The notes: generated by a model from the letters alone, not told the origin. 64,000 nucleotides of DNA from Cerrena zonata (GCA_038087015.1 JASBNA010000053.1:124001-188000); one strand, 5' to 3'; shown: positions 45,791 through 58,539, counted from the stretch's first letter. Translations and numbers: made by a program.

Positions 45791-47800
45791 GCACGCTCTC
45801 TGTTGGACAGACATCCTGCTCTCTCTAACCCGACGGAGAAGATTCTCGTACTCCTCTCTCTATGGTGGTCGCTATCGAGACTAACTGTGCTCAGTGAGCA
45901 CACTCATGACCTGTTCCCTTATCGCTTCTCTTCCCTCGCCTCGCCCTCGCTTCCCTGTGCTACTATACTACTTCAACAAACGCGCGTAGACGATACATGA
46001 TCGTTTACATGAAACGAGGATCTCACACGAATATCCCATCGTGGACGGGCCATGACGAAACGACGGGACCCTCACCCTCTTCCCGTAAGACCCCGAACCT
46101 GTCAGAAGCGATGTGAGCTGATCTACATGAAAAGCTGGGGTATACAAGCGAGACGGACTCAGGGAACAACTCATACGGTAATGTATCCATCCCTATCGGT
46201 GCAAGAAAAGGCACGAAGGTTAGATAGAAACTGAGCAATGAAGGGGATACGAACCTATCTACGCAGTGGCTGCTCGTATGACCCGTCGTCGTCGTCGAAG
46301 ACGACAAAGACCGCGGTCTTGGCTCCGTTTCTCTTTTCTCGGAATATTGCTAGTTACGATATCGAATAGAATTCTGTCAAAATAGCAGCGATGGGCGTGA
46401 GTGAGGTCAAAACGACATGAATAGAACAAGGTGACATACAATATGAGTAGCACATTAAATAAGGACTACGGAGCGAGTGCGAATACTGAAGGATGACTGG
46501 CATACCAACATGTACGACATGTGGACTCGCATAGGATGCAGATGTAGCTACGACGCTAGAGTGCAGCGGTGGTGAGCAAAAATACAGCAGTCGACATCTT
46601 AATCCGCAACGTACCTCTAGCATATCGAGAATGAGTGAAGAGTACGACGAGGAGACCAAGAAGGGGGGGAGAATCCTTCAAACCTTTATATACCTTCCCC
46701 CTTCTCACCTTCTTCGTTTTCTGCCGATCGGACCTTGGTAGGAAGGAAAGTAAACAGACCAAAAAAAACACTAGCACCAACGTCCGGCACAGTGAAAACC
46801 CACTGGCAGGCATGACGTTTTATCGTCTTGGCTGTTAGGGTTGGTATTGAATGTACGACTCCGAGTCGGAGATGGCGGAGATGCTGAGAGCCGGAGACTA
46901 GACTGATCTCCAACCGATGTCATGAATGACTGCTGTTTCATGACATTGATTGGACGGTCGTCTTGTCGGTTCTGGGATGAATATGCTTATCGTTTGGTTG
47001 GGTCTTCGATGGTGAGCCGAATTGAATAAGACGATAGGCCGAAAAGGAATTGCTCAACCATCCAAGCTCAAAATTAGAACGTTACGGGACATCTAGCCCT
47101 GACAGATACGTATAGCACGGTCCATCGGTGGCGAAATAAGAACTTGGACATTGACGAGGACATTGTTTTGCGTGGTGCAACAAATCGTCATGAGCGGGGA
47201 TCGGTAACGGAAGAGGTCATGTAACGTAGGAGCCTTCGTTTCTAAAAACACCAAGATCGTTCAAGTCCACCGAGTATGTGTTGACTCACCTTGCATCCTA
47301 GATGTTGAGTGGCGACCGAAATAAAAATTTCCAGCACTAGGCAAGGAGAAGATCGGGTCGCTTCGATGAGAGTTTGGATTGTTGTTTGCTGCGTTCTCCG
47401 GACCCCATTAAAGTAGACCCGGTCGATATACGAACTAGAGGGGAGAAACGCGTTATTCAACGGTCCACACAACACTCACTAATGGGTATCCCAATCGTAA
47501 TCTCCTTTATGCTTGCAAATGCGGTGCGTAGAAACTAAGAGTTCCGACTCAGAATACCAAGTGGGAATTGGGTATTGTTATTCCATCGTGGTAGGAGTAC
47601 TACCTTCCAGCGATCTTTGAGCGGCACTGCATGACATACTCCAAGTTTCTGAGTTGATCGGGGCGTCTGGACTTTCGAAGATGTTGTTGCCGATGTATGA
47701 TGCCACTTATAGGACCGATGGAAGACCCCGATAGCCTCTACCAAGAATAAGGAGGAGCGGAATGACACCAGGGTTGAAATACTCAACCAATTTCCTGTTT
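45791..47800. other. No supported gene; microsatellite at 46278-46306
   Basis: Short frames only. A CGTCGTCGTCGTCG/AAGACGAC tract lies near 46278-46306, and a minus-strand TATATAAAGG near 46683-46692 is followed by a short ATG frame with a GTACGT donor, possibly the start of a lost gene. No product can be assigned. Confidence 0.4.
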
Positions 47801-47806
47801 CGGATT

Positions 47807-47845
47807 GAGTTTGAGTCGTGAGTTTGAATCGTGAGTTTGATTCGT
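47807..47845 (+). repeat. Three 13-bp tandem units
   Basis: GAGTTTGAGTCGT, GAGTTTGAATCGT and GAGTTTGATTCGT stand head to tail. Confidence 0.85.
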
Positions 47846-47849
47846 AAAT

Positions 47850-48348
47850 GTGACAGGACAACCTTGTTCCGTTTGCGTGGCTACGAAACAGCAAGCACGT
47901 TCCCCGTAGCATGCTCCGCATGATGTTAAGGGTGTATGGCCTTGCGCCTTGATTGGATTAGAGTATACCAACTCTCACTTCTTCGTTAATTTCTAAAATC
48001 ATTATTTGGTAATATTCCCAAGCTCTTTGCATAGATGACGACCCGAGATCGCATATGTTACATTTTATGGGTTTTGGTTCGACTTGGCTGCGAGGACTCC
48101 TCGCTAGAGAGTAACATGCGCTTTCAAGACATGACGTTATCACACAAAGCCCGTGAAATTGTCCTAGAGAAAGTAAACCGCTCACCTGAAGTCGATTCAA
48201 CTGGCTTGTTGTTTCTCTTGTTCACTGCCACTCTATCTCAACACCAAAGTGCCATTCTATCTCGCATTTTGTCGTGGAGTCATGTGTCCTCCTCGATAGT
48301 GATGCAATCAGCTAAAATCTCAACGTTTCTCGCTTTCCCTCGAGACCC
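47850..48348 (-). pseudogene. Decayed minus-strand gene fragment beside the transposon
   Basis: Matches 55530-55815 at roughly 80% by eye. On the minus strand it reads ARNVEILADCITIEE, comparable to ARNIKILVGRITIEE in the other copy. The match ends within a few bases of the transposon's left inverted repeat at 48349, so the element inserted here. The rest of the gene is not found intact on the other side. Confidence 0.5.
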
Positions 48349-48400
48349 CGCATCAGGAAATCTGCATTTTGATCTGAGAGCGTCTGAGGACTCCTGAGAG
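48349..48400 (+). repeat. Plavaka left terminal inverted repeat and subterminal motifs
   Basis: The outer part CGCATCAG-AAATCTGCAT equals the reverse complement of the right end apart from one base. A second homologous block (TCTGAGAGCGTCTGA... TCCTGAGAG) follows. Copies of CTCAGATG occur just inside (about 48408, 48477, 48508). Confidence 0.75.
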
Positions 48401-48612
48401 CACGCTCTCAGATGTCTTCAGGACGTTCAGATGCTTCAGCCTCAGAGATTAATTCCGGAGTGTAGTTCAGAGGTCTCAGATGATTCTCAGACTCTTTCAG
48501 GACCCTCAGATGAGCTCTTTTTTCATGAATTGTTTTATCCCGCGGGTTGGTCAGAGTATCCGAGTCAGAAGTCTATATATTAGAGGTAAGGTAAATGCGA
48601 TCTAAATGTAGT

Positions 48613-50784
48613 CTAATCTCGCTCATCCTCTTCTTCCATTGGCATAAGACCATCCAAACTAACATCCTCACTCTCTGGATCAAATTGCGAAGAGGGAGGT
48701 TGATCTTCATCCTCTTCGGGCTCCGGTGGAGGCGAACTTGCTTGGTGGATTCGAGGAGCGCGTCGTATTTTCGGAAGTCCGTGTTGGGCTCGAGCTCGAG
48801 TCCCGCGAGGTACGACGAGAGATTTAGCGCGAGAGATTATAGTATCGAATCGGTGTCGGACAGATGGCTTGAGAAGATCTGCAACATTTTCCTTATGAAT
48901 TTGGAATTCCGGAAGATAGTTTGCCTCATTGAACTGTGGGCCTGCAATAAAAGAACCACTTTCAAAGGACTGAAAAGCGACCTGAACCTATAAAGAAATT
49001 GATAAGTATCCCTGATAATAACTTAGTGGTATCACAGCAGAATCCAGATAAACATACTGCGAGGATGGCTAAGGCAAGTGCACCCCGAGGGTATATAATA
49101 TCTTCACGAAGCGAGCCTTCGATGCTCTGATAATGTCCAGCAAGCACTGATAGAATATATTTCGACTGAAAGGGTTTCGACTGAAGACAAGTTAGTTAGT
49201 TAATCCACTCAAGTGAAGGATGTCAAATACTGACTGTATTGCCGTCTTCGAAGTAAGCGAAGCCATCGGCTTCGAGAGCATCATCTACCACAGCCTTCGT
49301 AGTCTCTTTATCGAGGCCCTTCACGTCTTTACTGACCTCGGCAGTCCCATCGTGCTTGAATTTTGCACGCCAATCATATACCTTTTGTCGAGCTTGTTTG
49401 TAGATACTATCCGACTTGTTCACAACATAGTGTTGTTCGGGGTGAAGATAGTCGATCACTTCCTGGAGGAGACAGGCAAAGAGGTCTTCTTCACCATGAT
49501 CGATATCCCACGGATTTGCCTCACCACCGTAGTGCGCTAGGATTGTTGGGATGATGATAGTTGTAAATGACTTCTTGATCCAGTCAGGAAGCTCATCGAA
49601 AGAGAGGCCGTTGCCAGTGCTTGATTCTTGATCCTTCTTTTGTCGCTGAGACTTAGGTTTTGCCTTTCCGGGCCGTGCGAGGTGTTCTGACTTATGTTCG
49701 CTAACCTGAACTACCTATTGGGGCGATCAGAGAAATGGTAAGTTCTACTGAGCTTCGACTTGTATTTACCTGTGTTTGACGAGACCTTGGTCCAGGTAAG
49801 CTTCGATGACTTGGAGGATTGCTTTGCGTAACATCCAGGTCTGTGAATCCATCAACGGCTTCTTGAGCTCGGCGTGCCTGTGTTCGAGTGGTATTACCTG
49901 TGATCGGTTTGTCTTTAGAATTGAGATCGACACGAGTTCTCCAGTCGGATGGAAGACCTTTGTTGATGTTTGGGGTGGTAGCCTTCCCAGTTGCTCCTGA
50001 TACTGACGGTTGTTCCCTTCTCGTGTGTTAATATTATGGCAAAGATGTGAAGAGCTCTGATCAGTGATGATACTCACGCTGTCAGGTTGGTTTGCTTCCG
50101 AAAAGAGGCAATGGTTGCCTCTATCCCTTTCGTCTTCACATCTCTTTGCTCCTTTGCAGTCATTTTCTGCATAGAGGTGAGTTTGAGCTCATTGTTCGCT
50201 GCCCAAGTAAGATGTGACATTACCTTGATTACCTTTTCACCTACAGGCTTACGAGAAATGGCTGAAGCAACACCCTCGTTAGCTTCGATATAGCTAGTGT
50301 CTGCCTCGTCTTCAGCAACCTGCTTATCAAGCAACACTGCGATCTTCTCCGCACCCTGGAGCTCTCGAGTTTGTTGTTCCTCAGTCTCTTGCGCACGTTG
50401 GATCGACTCTTGCTCTTTTACTGACCGCTTTGCTTGCGCTTCAGCATGGATGTCTTCCTTTCGACGCTTCTGAAGTCCGACTGAGAGTGCTGGATGCGGA
50501 TCGTTACTGGGACGCGTTCCATAACGACGTGTAGTTGTAGCAGTGGGGAGCGATACAGCCTTGTCGGTATCAGCTGTAGAGGATGATTCAGGTGTGTCGT
50601 CCATTCGTTGTGACTTTGCACCTTTCTTTGATGACTTGGCAGCTGAACTTCCCACAGTATCTGCTCTACTACGCTTAGTCGGAGCCGTTTTGGACACAGG
50701 CTTGGTGGTGGAGCGTAATGCCCTGGTCCCTGTGGCTGCAGGAGGAGGACCATCTTCAGAAGACTTATAGCGACGAGGAGGCAT
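48613..50784 (-). CDS. Plavaka companion protein (second transposon gene)
   Basis: Exons 50784-50078, 50019-49770, 49714-49235, 49165-49058 and 48987-48613 join to 639 aa without stops. The N-terminal third is basic and low-complexity (MPPRRYKSSEDGPPP, nuclear-localisation-like KRSR), then a Gln/Glu/Lys helix. The conserved core reads PDWIKKSFTTIIIPTILAHYGG, NPW, QHYVVNKSDSIY and VYDWRAKF, then YPRGALALAILA. The end is acidic. Proteins with this NPW...YDWR core commonly accompany Plavaka transposases in agaricomycetes; the role is unknown. A 57-nt in-frame segment (GTAATG...ATGCAG) near 50222-50166 could be an optional intron. Confidence 0.8.
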
Positions 50785-51021
50785 GATACCAGAGAGCAGA
50801 TAGAAGAAGGGAGCGAAGATACGGTAAGGTCCACACCTCCTTCCGTGTATTTACTAAGTCCAACGGTTTCAGCCCGCCTAACCGTTCGCCTATGCCTTGC
50901 CTCTCTTTGACATGGCAACCTGCAGCGTGCCCCGTTTCCATCTCCTTGCGCCGGTACACCTCTATCTTGTACGTTCAGGAATAATTCCTCTCTGCCTCAT
51001 ATCCCATCCGTCTCTTTGAGT
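50785..51021. promoter_or_regulatory. Divergent promoter region of the transposon
   Basis: A 237-bp gap separates the start codons of the two head-to-head transposon genes, so it must hold both promoters and leaders. No clear TATA box is visible. Confidence 0.5.
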
Positions 51022-54000
51022 ATGACTTATTACTGTACGCCATGCAAGCAGACATTTCCTACGCACTCTGGGCTAACACGTCACAATACCCGGTGTCATC
51101 AAAAGCCTCGACCAAAAGCCCCACGTTCTACATTCAGACGACATCCTAGCTTAACAGGTTTGTATCTACCTCTCAATTTTTATCACCGCCTCACTCGATA
51201 TCAGGAGCACCTCATAATGTCAATGACCAGCCATTACCTACCGCTACTCCTCCTCCTCCACCCCATCCAAATGACAACGACTGGACACCATTTGATGACA
51301 GACCAGACTTCGAGTTTGCCCAGCTTGCCTTCGAGAGGATGAAAATTTCAACAGCAAATATCAACGAGCTCCTTACTATATGGGCTGCCAAAAACATCAC
51401 AGAAGGATTCGAGGCCAACGCTTCCGTATTCGAAAACGCCAATGAGATGTTGGCTACCATCGATGCTATTGAAGATGGCGATGCTCCATGGGAGTCATTT
51501 ACACTCCGATACACAGGTCCTGTGGATGACACTACACCCGCATGGAAACGTACCGACTACACTGTCTACACACGAAACTCCTTGACTGTTATGCAAAACA
51601 TGCTGGCAAGTGAGGACTTTGTCAATTCATTTGACTACGCCCCCTATGAAGAGTACACGGCCAAAAATAAACGTACGTGGTCAAATCTCATGTCTGGTGA
51701 TTGGGCATGGAAGCAAGCGGTGCATTTCTTTCTCATGGTAACCTTTTCCTCTCTCGCTGATGCTTTTATTGTTCAGGACAAGATTGCGAAAGATCCTCGG
51801 ACCCATGGATCTATGTTGTGCCCGGTTATTCTCGGTGCTGACAAGACAACGGTCTCTGTCGCCACCAGAAATAATGAGTTCCATCCTGTGTACATCTCTT
51901 GCGGAAATATTCATAACACCATGCGCCGTGCCCACCGTGATGCAGTTGTACCTATTGCTTTTCTCGCAATTCCCAAAAGTATGTATACTATCATCATCTC
52001 TCGTCATTTACCCCAATTACTAATTAGCTTATTTATAGCCTGTCGCGAACATGATGATACTGACGAGTTTCGTTTGTTTCGGAAACAACTATATCATGCT
52101 TCACTCGCTCACATCTTGGAACCACTCCGGGATGCGATGACCACACCTAAACTTATGCGCTGCCCCGATCGTCACCTCCGTCGTGTTGTATTCGAAGTTG
52201 GGCCTTTCATTGCGGACTACCCTGAACAAGTCATGCTGGCAGGTATTGTCCAAGGTTGGTGCCCGAAGTGCCTTGCACGTGCCGATCACCTTGAGGATCC
52301 ACGACCACGTCGATCTCGCGAACTAGATGAAATCCTCCATGATACATACAATCCAGCTATATTGTGGCACACATGGGGGGTAGTTGCTGATGTTGTCGTA
52401 TGTCTCTTCCATTAAGTTATGATCTAATTTAACTTGTAATCATCTATGTACAGCCTTTCACGGAAAACTTTCCACGTGCTGACATTCATGAACTTCTTAC
52501 ACCCGATCTCCTTCACCAAATGATCAAGGGAACATTCAAAGACCACCTGGTCTCTTGGATCGAAGAGTATGTCTCACTGACAAATACACCTAGTGAGGCG
52601 AAACGGATCATGGATGACATTGATCGACGGTACGTGCAGGGTTCAACAAAGATTTCCATTTCATGTTCTGATCAAGCTTTAATTATGATGTAGAATTGCT
52701 GTTGTCCCAAGCTTTCCTGGTTTGCGACAATTCCCTGAGGGCCGCAATTTCAAGCAGTGGACGGGAAATGACTCGAAGGCGTTAATGAAGGTATCTATAA
52801 TTTCTGATATTAGTATCAACATTATCTCAAACTTTCTCTACTAGGTTTTCATCCCTGCCATTACCGGTCATGTCCCTGATGACATGGTCAAATGTATCTC
52901 GGCATTCATGGACTTCTGCTACATTGCACGCCGCTCAAGTCATGATTCTGATAGCTTGCATTCAATGGAAACATCCCTTTCGACATTTCACCAATACCGG
53001 ACCATCTTCGAGGTCGAAGGTGTCCGTCCTGATGGGTTCTCACTTCCTCGACAGCATGCACTGGCTCATTATGTCCGATCAATCCGGTTGTTTGGCTCCC
53101 CTAACGGACTATGTTCATCGATCACGGAATCAAAACACATCACTGCCGTGAAAGAGCCCTGGCGGAGATCAAGCAAGAACAATGCTTTATGCCAGATTCT
53201 TGTTACAAATACACGAATGAGCAAACTTGCAGCGATCCGTGTACGGTTTGGAGCTCAGGGCATGCTCAAACATGACGTTCTTACAGCAGCACGGATTGCA
53301 GCAGGGTTGGAGGATCCACCAGAGGAGGATGACATGGGCACTTCCGATGCGGAAACATCTCATGATGATGAAGATGACTCGCAGGCTTGTGCAGAAGCTC
53401 GCGCGGAGTCATATGTTAGTCTTGGGATGCGACCTGGTACGTCTATTCTTCTTACGGATATGAACATACATTAATCTGCTCTTCGATAGCATACACATGT
53501 ACTGCAGAAGATCTATCACAAGAGCTGGGTATCCAAGATCTGCCCGAGCATCTTCGCCGATTTATTTGGGATCAGTCCTACCCTGATCCTTATCTAACAT
53601 CGGAAGATATCCCCCATGATTCCTTACCCCGTCTGCAAACACGCTTATCTGTATTCCACTCTGCCTCTGCTGTGTTTTATGCTCCAAGCGAGCTCTCGGG
53701 ACCTGGAGGGATGCATCGTGAAATCATCCGTAGCACCCCATGTTGGCGCAACGGACCCCCTCGATACGACACAGTGCTAGTTCAGAACAATCCTGAATTT
53801 GATGACATGCGTGGCATGCTGATCGCACGTGTGAAAAGGTTCATTTCATTCACACACGAAAAGACTCGAATTCCCTGCGCTATTGTGGAATGGTTCGTAC
53901 CCGTCGGAAACACTCCGGATCCTGTTACAGGGATGTGGATCGTGAAACCAGAGCTCAAGCGTGGCCAACGTACAACTGGCATAATACATGTTGATTGTAT

Positions 54001-54142
54001 CGTACGTGCATGCCACCTTATTGGTATTTATGGCAACTCGCGTCTCCCCATTGATTTGAATCATTCGCACTCCCTAGATGTATTCCAGTCTTTCTATGTA
54101 AATCGGTATATTGACTATCATAGCCATGAGTGTGTATACTAG
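51022..54142 (+). CDS. Plavaka transposase, intact
   Basis: Eight exons (51022-51157, 51205-51719, 51777-51978, 52039-52397, 52454-52629, 52694-52790, 52845-53436, 53490-54142) give 909 aa with all phases agreeing and no lesion. Residues about 5-27 form a C2H2 zinc finger (CTPCKQTF...HNTRCH). Family blocks follow in order: GDWAWKQA, THGSMLCPVILGADKTTVS, YISCGNIHNTMRRAH, IAFLAIPK, FIADYPEQVMLAGIVQGWCPKC, PFTENFPRADIHELL with DLLHQMIKGTFKDHLV, DDIDRR, FKQWTGNDSKALMK, FSLPRQHALAHY, SPNGLCSSITESKHI and AVKEPWRRSS. The start is the first Met before the finger. Expected to act in the nucleus on the element's ends. Completeness suggests recent or current activity. Confidence 0.92.
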
Positions 54143-54247
54143 TAGAAATCTAACAGTAACAATGTTAATAAAATAATACCACTCCTGAGGGGTCTGGGAC
54201 TCCTGATACGTCTGAGATCTGATGAGCCAACTTCGTTGCATGCGATT

Positions 54248-54305
54248 CTCTCAGGACGCTCAGATGCATTCAGACGCGTCAGACAGATGCAGATTTACTG
54301 ATGCG
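54248..54305 (+). repeat. Plavaka right terminal inverted repeat and subterminal motifs
   Basis: Outer part ATGCAGATTT-CTGATGCG (54287-54305) is the inverse of the left end. The inner block CTCTCAGGACGCTCAGATGC mirrors the left TCCTGAGAG and CATCTGAG motifs. Confidence 0.75.
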
Positions 54306-56130
54306 ATCGATATGAAGCCAGAAATACGTACCAACGGTTTCGACGCTTTGATCACAGAGCAGACAAAATGACAAGATGTGGTGAAAATACTCACTGGTAA
54401 ATCAGATCCTCGGTTGTCACATTTCGCCTCCGAGCTGCTAGGCATTGTCGTACTTGACATGACATTGGATATCGAAAGAACAATTTCGAGCCAATGAGAA
54501 AATGGACTCGAAAGTGCAGGAGGATCCGTATATCGTAAGTAGGAACACGAAGGAGAATGTAACTCAAGTTAAATGAGTACATCGACGGCTGTCTATCGTC
54601 CGGAACGGATGTAGGTAAAGTCAATAGATTTCCTTTACGTAGACAACAGACAAACTTACTTTGAATTGTATCTCTCGAAACCTACGTGCTGTCATGGTGT
54701 GTAAATGGTGCTCTTGGGGGATAATCGGCCGAGTTTGACCTTTGAAATCTTCACTGACTCTAAACCAATTGCAGAAAATGAGAGACTCGCATACGGCAAT
54801 GACTTGCCCAGTTTCGAGATATTTCTGTGCAAAGAAATAAAGTTTGACCCTCGACACTTCGTAGAGAAGCGACTGGTAAATCTGATGGAATTGTGTTGAA
54901 CCTGGCTTCCCCAATGAGATTGTTCAGAATTCTGACGTCAACGGCGTGCCTTCTCAGCTCGTTTCCGTGTTGTTGTTCCTCGAGACAGGAAGAAGCTTGG
55001 TCCGTTTGCATGGCTACGCTATATTCCAACCCTATACTTTGTTACATATAGAACAGGTTGTTCAGGTCATCCAGCGTGACAGAGCAGAATGAAGTCCTGC
55101 TAGTATCAACTAACCTGTCACCCTCCGAGCGGAATTGAATCTTCGGATCACCACAGGGAATGGAGAGTCTGTCAACAGAAGGACAGAGAACTCGATGGAC
55201 ACACACTGACGCTATCGAGAGAGTTGTCATTTTCGTGTGAAATGCGAGCCAATGATCTGGGTGAACGGCACAGTGGAGAACGATTGGATGGTAAATGTAA
55301 ACATCGAGATTCGATCAAGCAAGTAGGGGGTTGCGTAAAACGAGATGCTGGAAAGCAATGTTTCCTAGTAAGAACGCATCGCGAGACAGAACGAATGATA
55401 CGGAACGTAGAAGAAAGCAAAAGGCTTCTTTCTGTGAGGCAAAAATGATATCCCAGTCGCACGTGCATGATCCACAGAACAATCCGAGTCGTCGATGGCA
55501 ATGAGCAAAAATGAGATGGTTTTAACAAAACAGCAAACACACTTCCCTTAGTGTATTCTGCATGATGTCATGGAAATCACATCCCGAATGTTATTGAATG
55601 GTTCCCAAGCCCGAAATCGAATTCGGTTTCCATTCGACTTGGCTGTGAGGACTCCTTGCGAGAGGGTAACATGCGCTTTCAAGATATCACGTTAATACGC
55701 CAAACCTATAAAATAAAATTGTTCAAGTGAAAGTGGAACCGCTCACCTGAAGTGGATTAGATTGAATCTCCTCAATAGTGATGCGGCCAACTAATATCTT
55801 GATGTTTCTCGCTTGCCTTCGAGATCCCATACATCTTCTTTCGATGATGGAAAATGTACAATCAAGATAGTCACTTTCATGGATCTCCCATCGTCCTTGT
55901 CTGGTCCTGGATTTACTTTCCTGTATGCATTCGTTGAGTCTTGCTACTTGGAATCCAAATAGCATGTGATCATGAAGACACGAAGATTGAGCGATGCAGG
56001 AGTCGAGATGTAATCGAGCACTTACATTCAACAGTTCATCGATGTCCAGAATCGGAAGAGATCCATCGGGGTCCTTGTGTAAAAGGATGGACTTGTGCTT
56101 GGGCATGTAACGGCCGAATCGTTTCAATCA
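54306..56130 (-). pseudogene. Decayed multi-exon gene, duplicated family, unit 1
   Basis: Reading the minus strand, coding-like pieces occur in a sensible order: MKRFGRYMPKHKSILLHKD with PILDIDELLN (56127-56030), VARLNECIQESKSR with RNIKILVGRITIEE (about 55960-55760), TLDDLNNLFYM (55042-55070), HAVDVRILNNLIGEARFN (about 54960-54890), HLHTMTARRFREIQFK (54698-54660) and VPDDRQPSMYSFNLSY (about 54610-54560). Frames and gaps do not join into one open product. Parts recur at 47.85-48.35, 56.37-57.05 and 60.9-61.33 kb. No family is recognised. Confidence 0.45.
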
Positions 56131-56369
56131 TGAGATTTCCATATTAACAGCATTAATGGAAGTAATAAACATACCGAAGTGAGAAATTTAAATGCAAGAG
56201 TGATCGACACACGTCACATCAGATCATGCGTATTGACGTCTCCTTCAAACACTCATTGCCTATATCGCATGCCCAACTATGGTCCAACATCAGTATGTCG
56301 ATTCAATCCCACACGTCGTTGACAGATCATTACCATCACTTCGCCTCCGAGTTGCTAGGTCTTATTTGT

Positions 56370-57060
56370 AGTTGACATGACATTGGAGAGTGAGGAAAAG
56401 ACATCGAGCCAACAAGAATATGGAAATGCGGGAGGATCGGATATCGTAAGTAGAAACACAAAGGAGAGTGTAACTCAAGTAAAATGAGTACATCGACGGC
56501 TGTCTATCGTCCGGAACACACATAGGTAAAGTCAATAACTTTCCTTTGAGTAGACAATAGATGTGCTTACTTTAAATGGTATCGGTATCTCTCGAAACCT
56601 ATGTGATGCAATGATGGCGTGTAAATGGCACTTTTGAAGGGTAATTCGACTTTTCAAACCTTCACTGACTCTCGAAATCGCCAAAGGGAAATCACTAAAC
56701 CCATTGCAAAAATGAGACTCGCATTTGGAAATAACTCGTCCAATTTCGAGATATATCAGTGTGAAAAATAAAGATTGACATAATTACATATGCTATGGTC
56801 ATGACGAGTGGACGCTAATGTCAAACCACCCAGACCACCGATGATGTTCAAATTGAATGATGAGCGCCGCAACTACTCAATAATTTGTGTGAACCCAATG
56901 GCGGTCGATTGCCTGAAAGAAGGAGCAACCATTGAAGTTTCATAGCGAAGCTACTGGTAAACCTGAGGGAATTGTGTTGAACCTGGCTCCCTCCCCTAAT
57001 GAGACTATTGAGACATCTGACGTCGACGGCGTGCCTTCTTAACTCGTTTTTGCATCGTCG
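56370..57060 (-). pseudogene. Decayed gene family, unit 2
   Basis: Matches 54430-54960 through most of its length, including the DDRQPSMYSF-type segment (56460-56520), the ARRFREI-type segment (56580-56620) and NELRRHAVDVR (57045-57010). An insertion or divergence interrupts it at 56790-56930. Confidence 0.5.
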
Positions 57061-57740
57061 ATGGGAAGAAGCCAATAATCGAGAATTGGTGCTTGTGGCA
57101 GGTCAGATGCTATCAGTCGATAGTAGCGATTTCCGAAAAAGCATATGATTATTGGAAGTCGTACTTACCTGTAAAAAACATGAGAGGGTCTGAAGAGCTT
57201 ATACCTAGAGAAAGATACGCTCTGTGCTCATATTTCGGGCGAAGTCAAGGTGCCGTTGATAGTGGGCGCAAGAGTCACCTAACGAACAAATGCCAGTGTA
57301 TCAACAACGAGACGTAATGAAAAGACTCACCCGTACCGTCTGTCTCGATCTTCCAGTTCTCTGACCAATCTTCGCCTTCGTTCTTGACACCGGGTTTGTG
57401 GTATTCCCGAGGGCCTTAGGTTGATGGTAGTGGACAGTCGAAATGTCCGAGTCAAGTCAACCTAGTTTCACATCCCAAGAACGTTTGCGTTGTTGTGCTT
57501 GAGCCACGGCAGAAACTCGAAAGATAGACATTAAATCGGAAGGCAGAGAGGTCAAGCGGTCCCGAGATCTCACGCCGTGAGAGTAGAAGTATCTGACCTT
57601 GACGGTATGCCTTGTATAAGGCCGCCGTTGATGTTGCTCACGATTCTAGGATCGGTAAACACATCTCCGTGCCGTTGAAAGATATAGGAAGCAAGACAGA
57701 GATCGCTTGGGTTAACTGTTTCGAGATGGAGCACCTAGCT
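57061..57740. other. No supported gene
   Basis: Short frames with stops in all registers; nothing recognised. Confidence 0.4.
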
Positions 57741-58173
57741 CTAGCGGGGTAGCTTGAATTGAGATCTCATGCAGGAGTTGGGCCGATTCTTGTGAATGTA
57801 GATGAAGCTTGTATCTCTTGTTGGGGAGCCATGTTCGTGTGACGAGATCGAAACCGCCTGAGGACAAGGAAAATACACTGTATCTTGATACATAATGCTG
57901 GTCTCATGAGAGACCCACCTCAATTGATAAGTCATATTGGTATTTGAGCCGTTGACACCGTAACACAGTGATGTCACTCACATACGCCGAGGGTGAACCA
58001 ATACTCACCCAATGTGTTCCTTGTATCTGGTTCAACATAATATGAGTATCCTGCAAGGTTGGGATGCTATTGAGACAATAATGTTGATAGTGGACCGTAG
58101 AGCATACATCCCACTTGTGGTGGAATGAGACAGTTGAAGTCGTGAGCCACTTGCATACCGACTCGTCGATCAT
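57741..58173 (-). pseudogene. Coding-like minus-strand segments, unrecognised
   Basis: Two overlapping frames look coding: HYCLNSIPTLQDTHIML with LNQIQGTHW, then NGSNTNMTYQL and YIHKNRPNSCMRSQFKLPR to a stop at 57741. A donor-like GTGAGT after GTHW (near 58010) could join them. It may be part of the decayed gene family to the left, or a separate small gene. Confidence 0.3.
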
Positions 58174-58539
58174 CTATGCTCTGAGTCCAAGCGCCTCGTA
58201 ACTTTAGACTTCTTCTCTCGACCATCTACTACTGCTTCAAGTCTATTATTGACGTACCTCTATCATTCACTCTCCATTTCGAACAGATTCAATATCACCC
58301 ACCTTCGGTGTCCCAGGTACCAATATCCTCAAGTCTGCTGTCTTTATCTCGCTTGCACCTGGATACGACTCAGAGCTATGTCATTCTCACTTTATCTGGT
58401 CTCAATCGCTTTGTTGGATGCTAGTATATCAAATCACACGGAGATTGCATGCGTAGGGTGATATGAATATGCATTACTTCTTGTCGCTTTCATGCTACAC
58501 TACTTTGTGTATGTACAGAGCGAAGTCATCAGTGGCTGC

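Larger units (their letters stand above)
48349..54305 (+). mobile_element. Plavaka-type DNA transposon, apparently complete (about 5.96 kb)
   Basis: The element is bounded by imperfect terminal inverted repeats and contains two intact, divergently transcribed genes: the transposase (51022-54142, +) and a 639-aa companion (48613-50784, -). The left edge coincides with the end of homology between the flank and its duplicate at 55.8 kb. Plavaka is a fungal CACTA-related cut-and-paste superfamily, recognised here from the transposase. No target-site duplication longer than 2 bp is evident. Confidence 0.85.

Noticed and set aside
51212..51532. Minus-strand frame over the start of the transposase
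   Set aside because: Shadow of the plus-strand coding exon with Plavaka homology.
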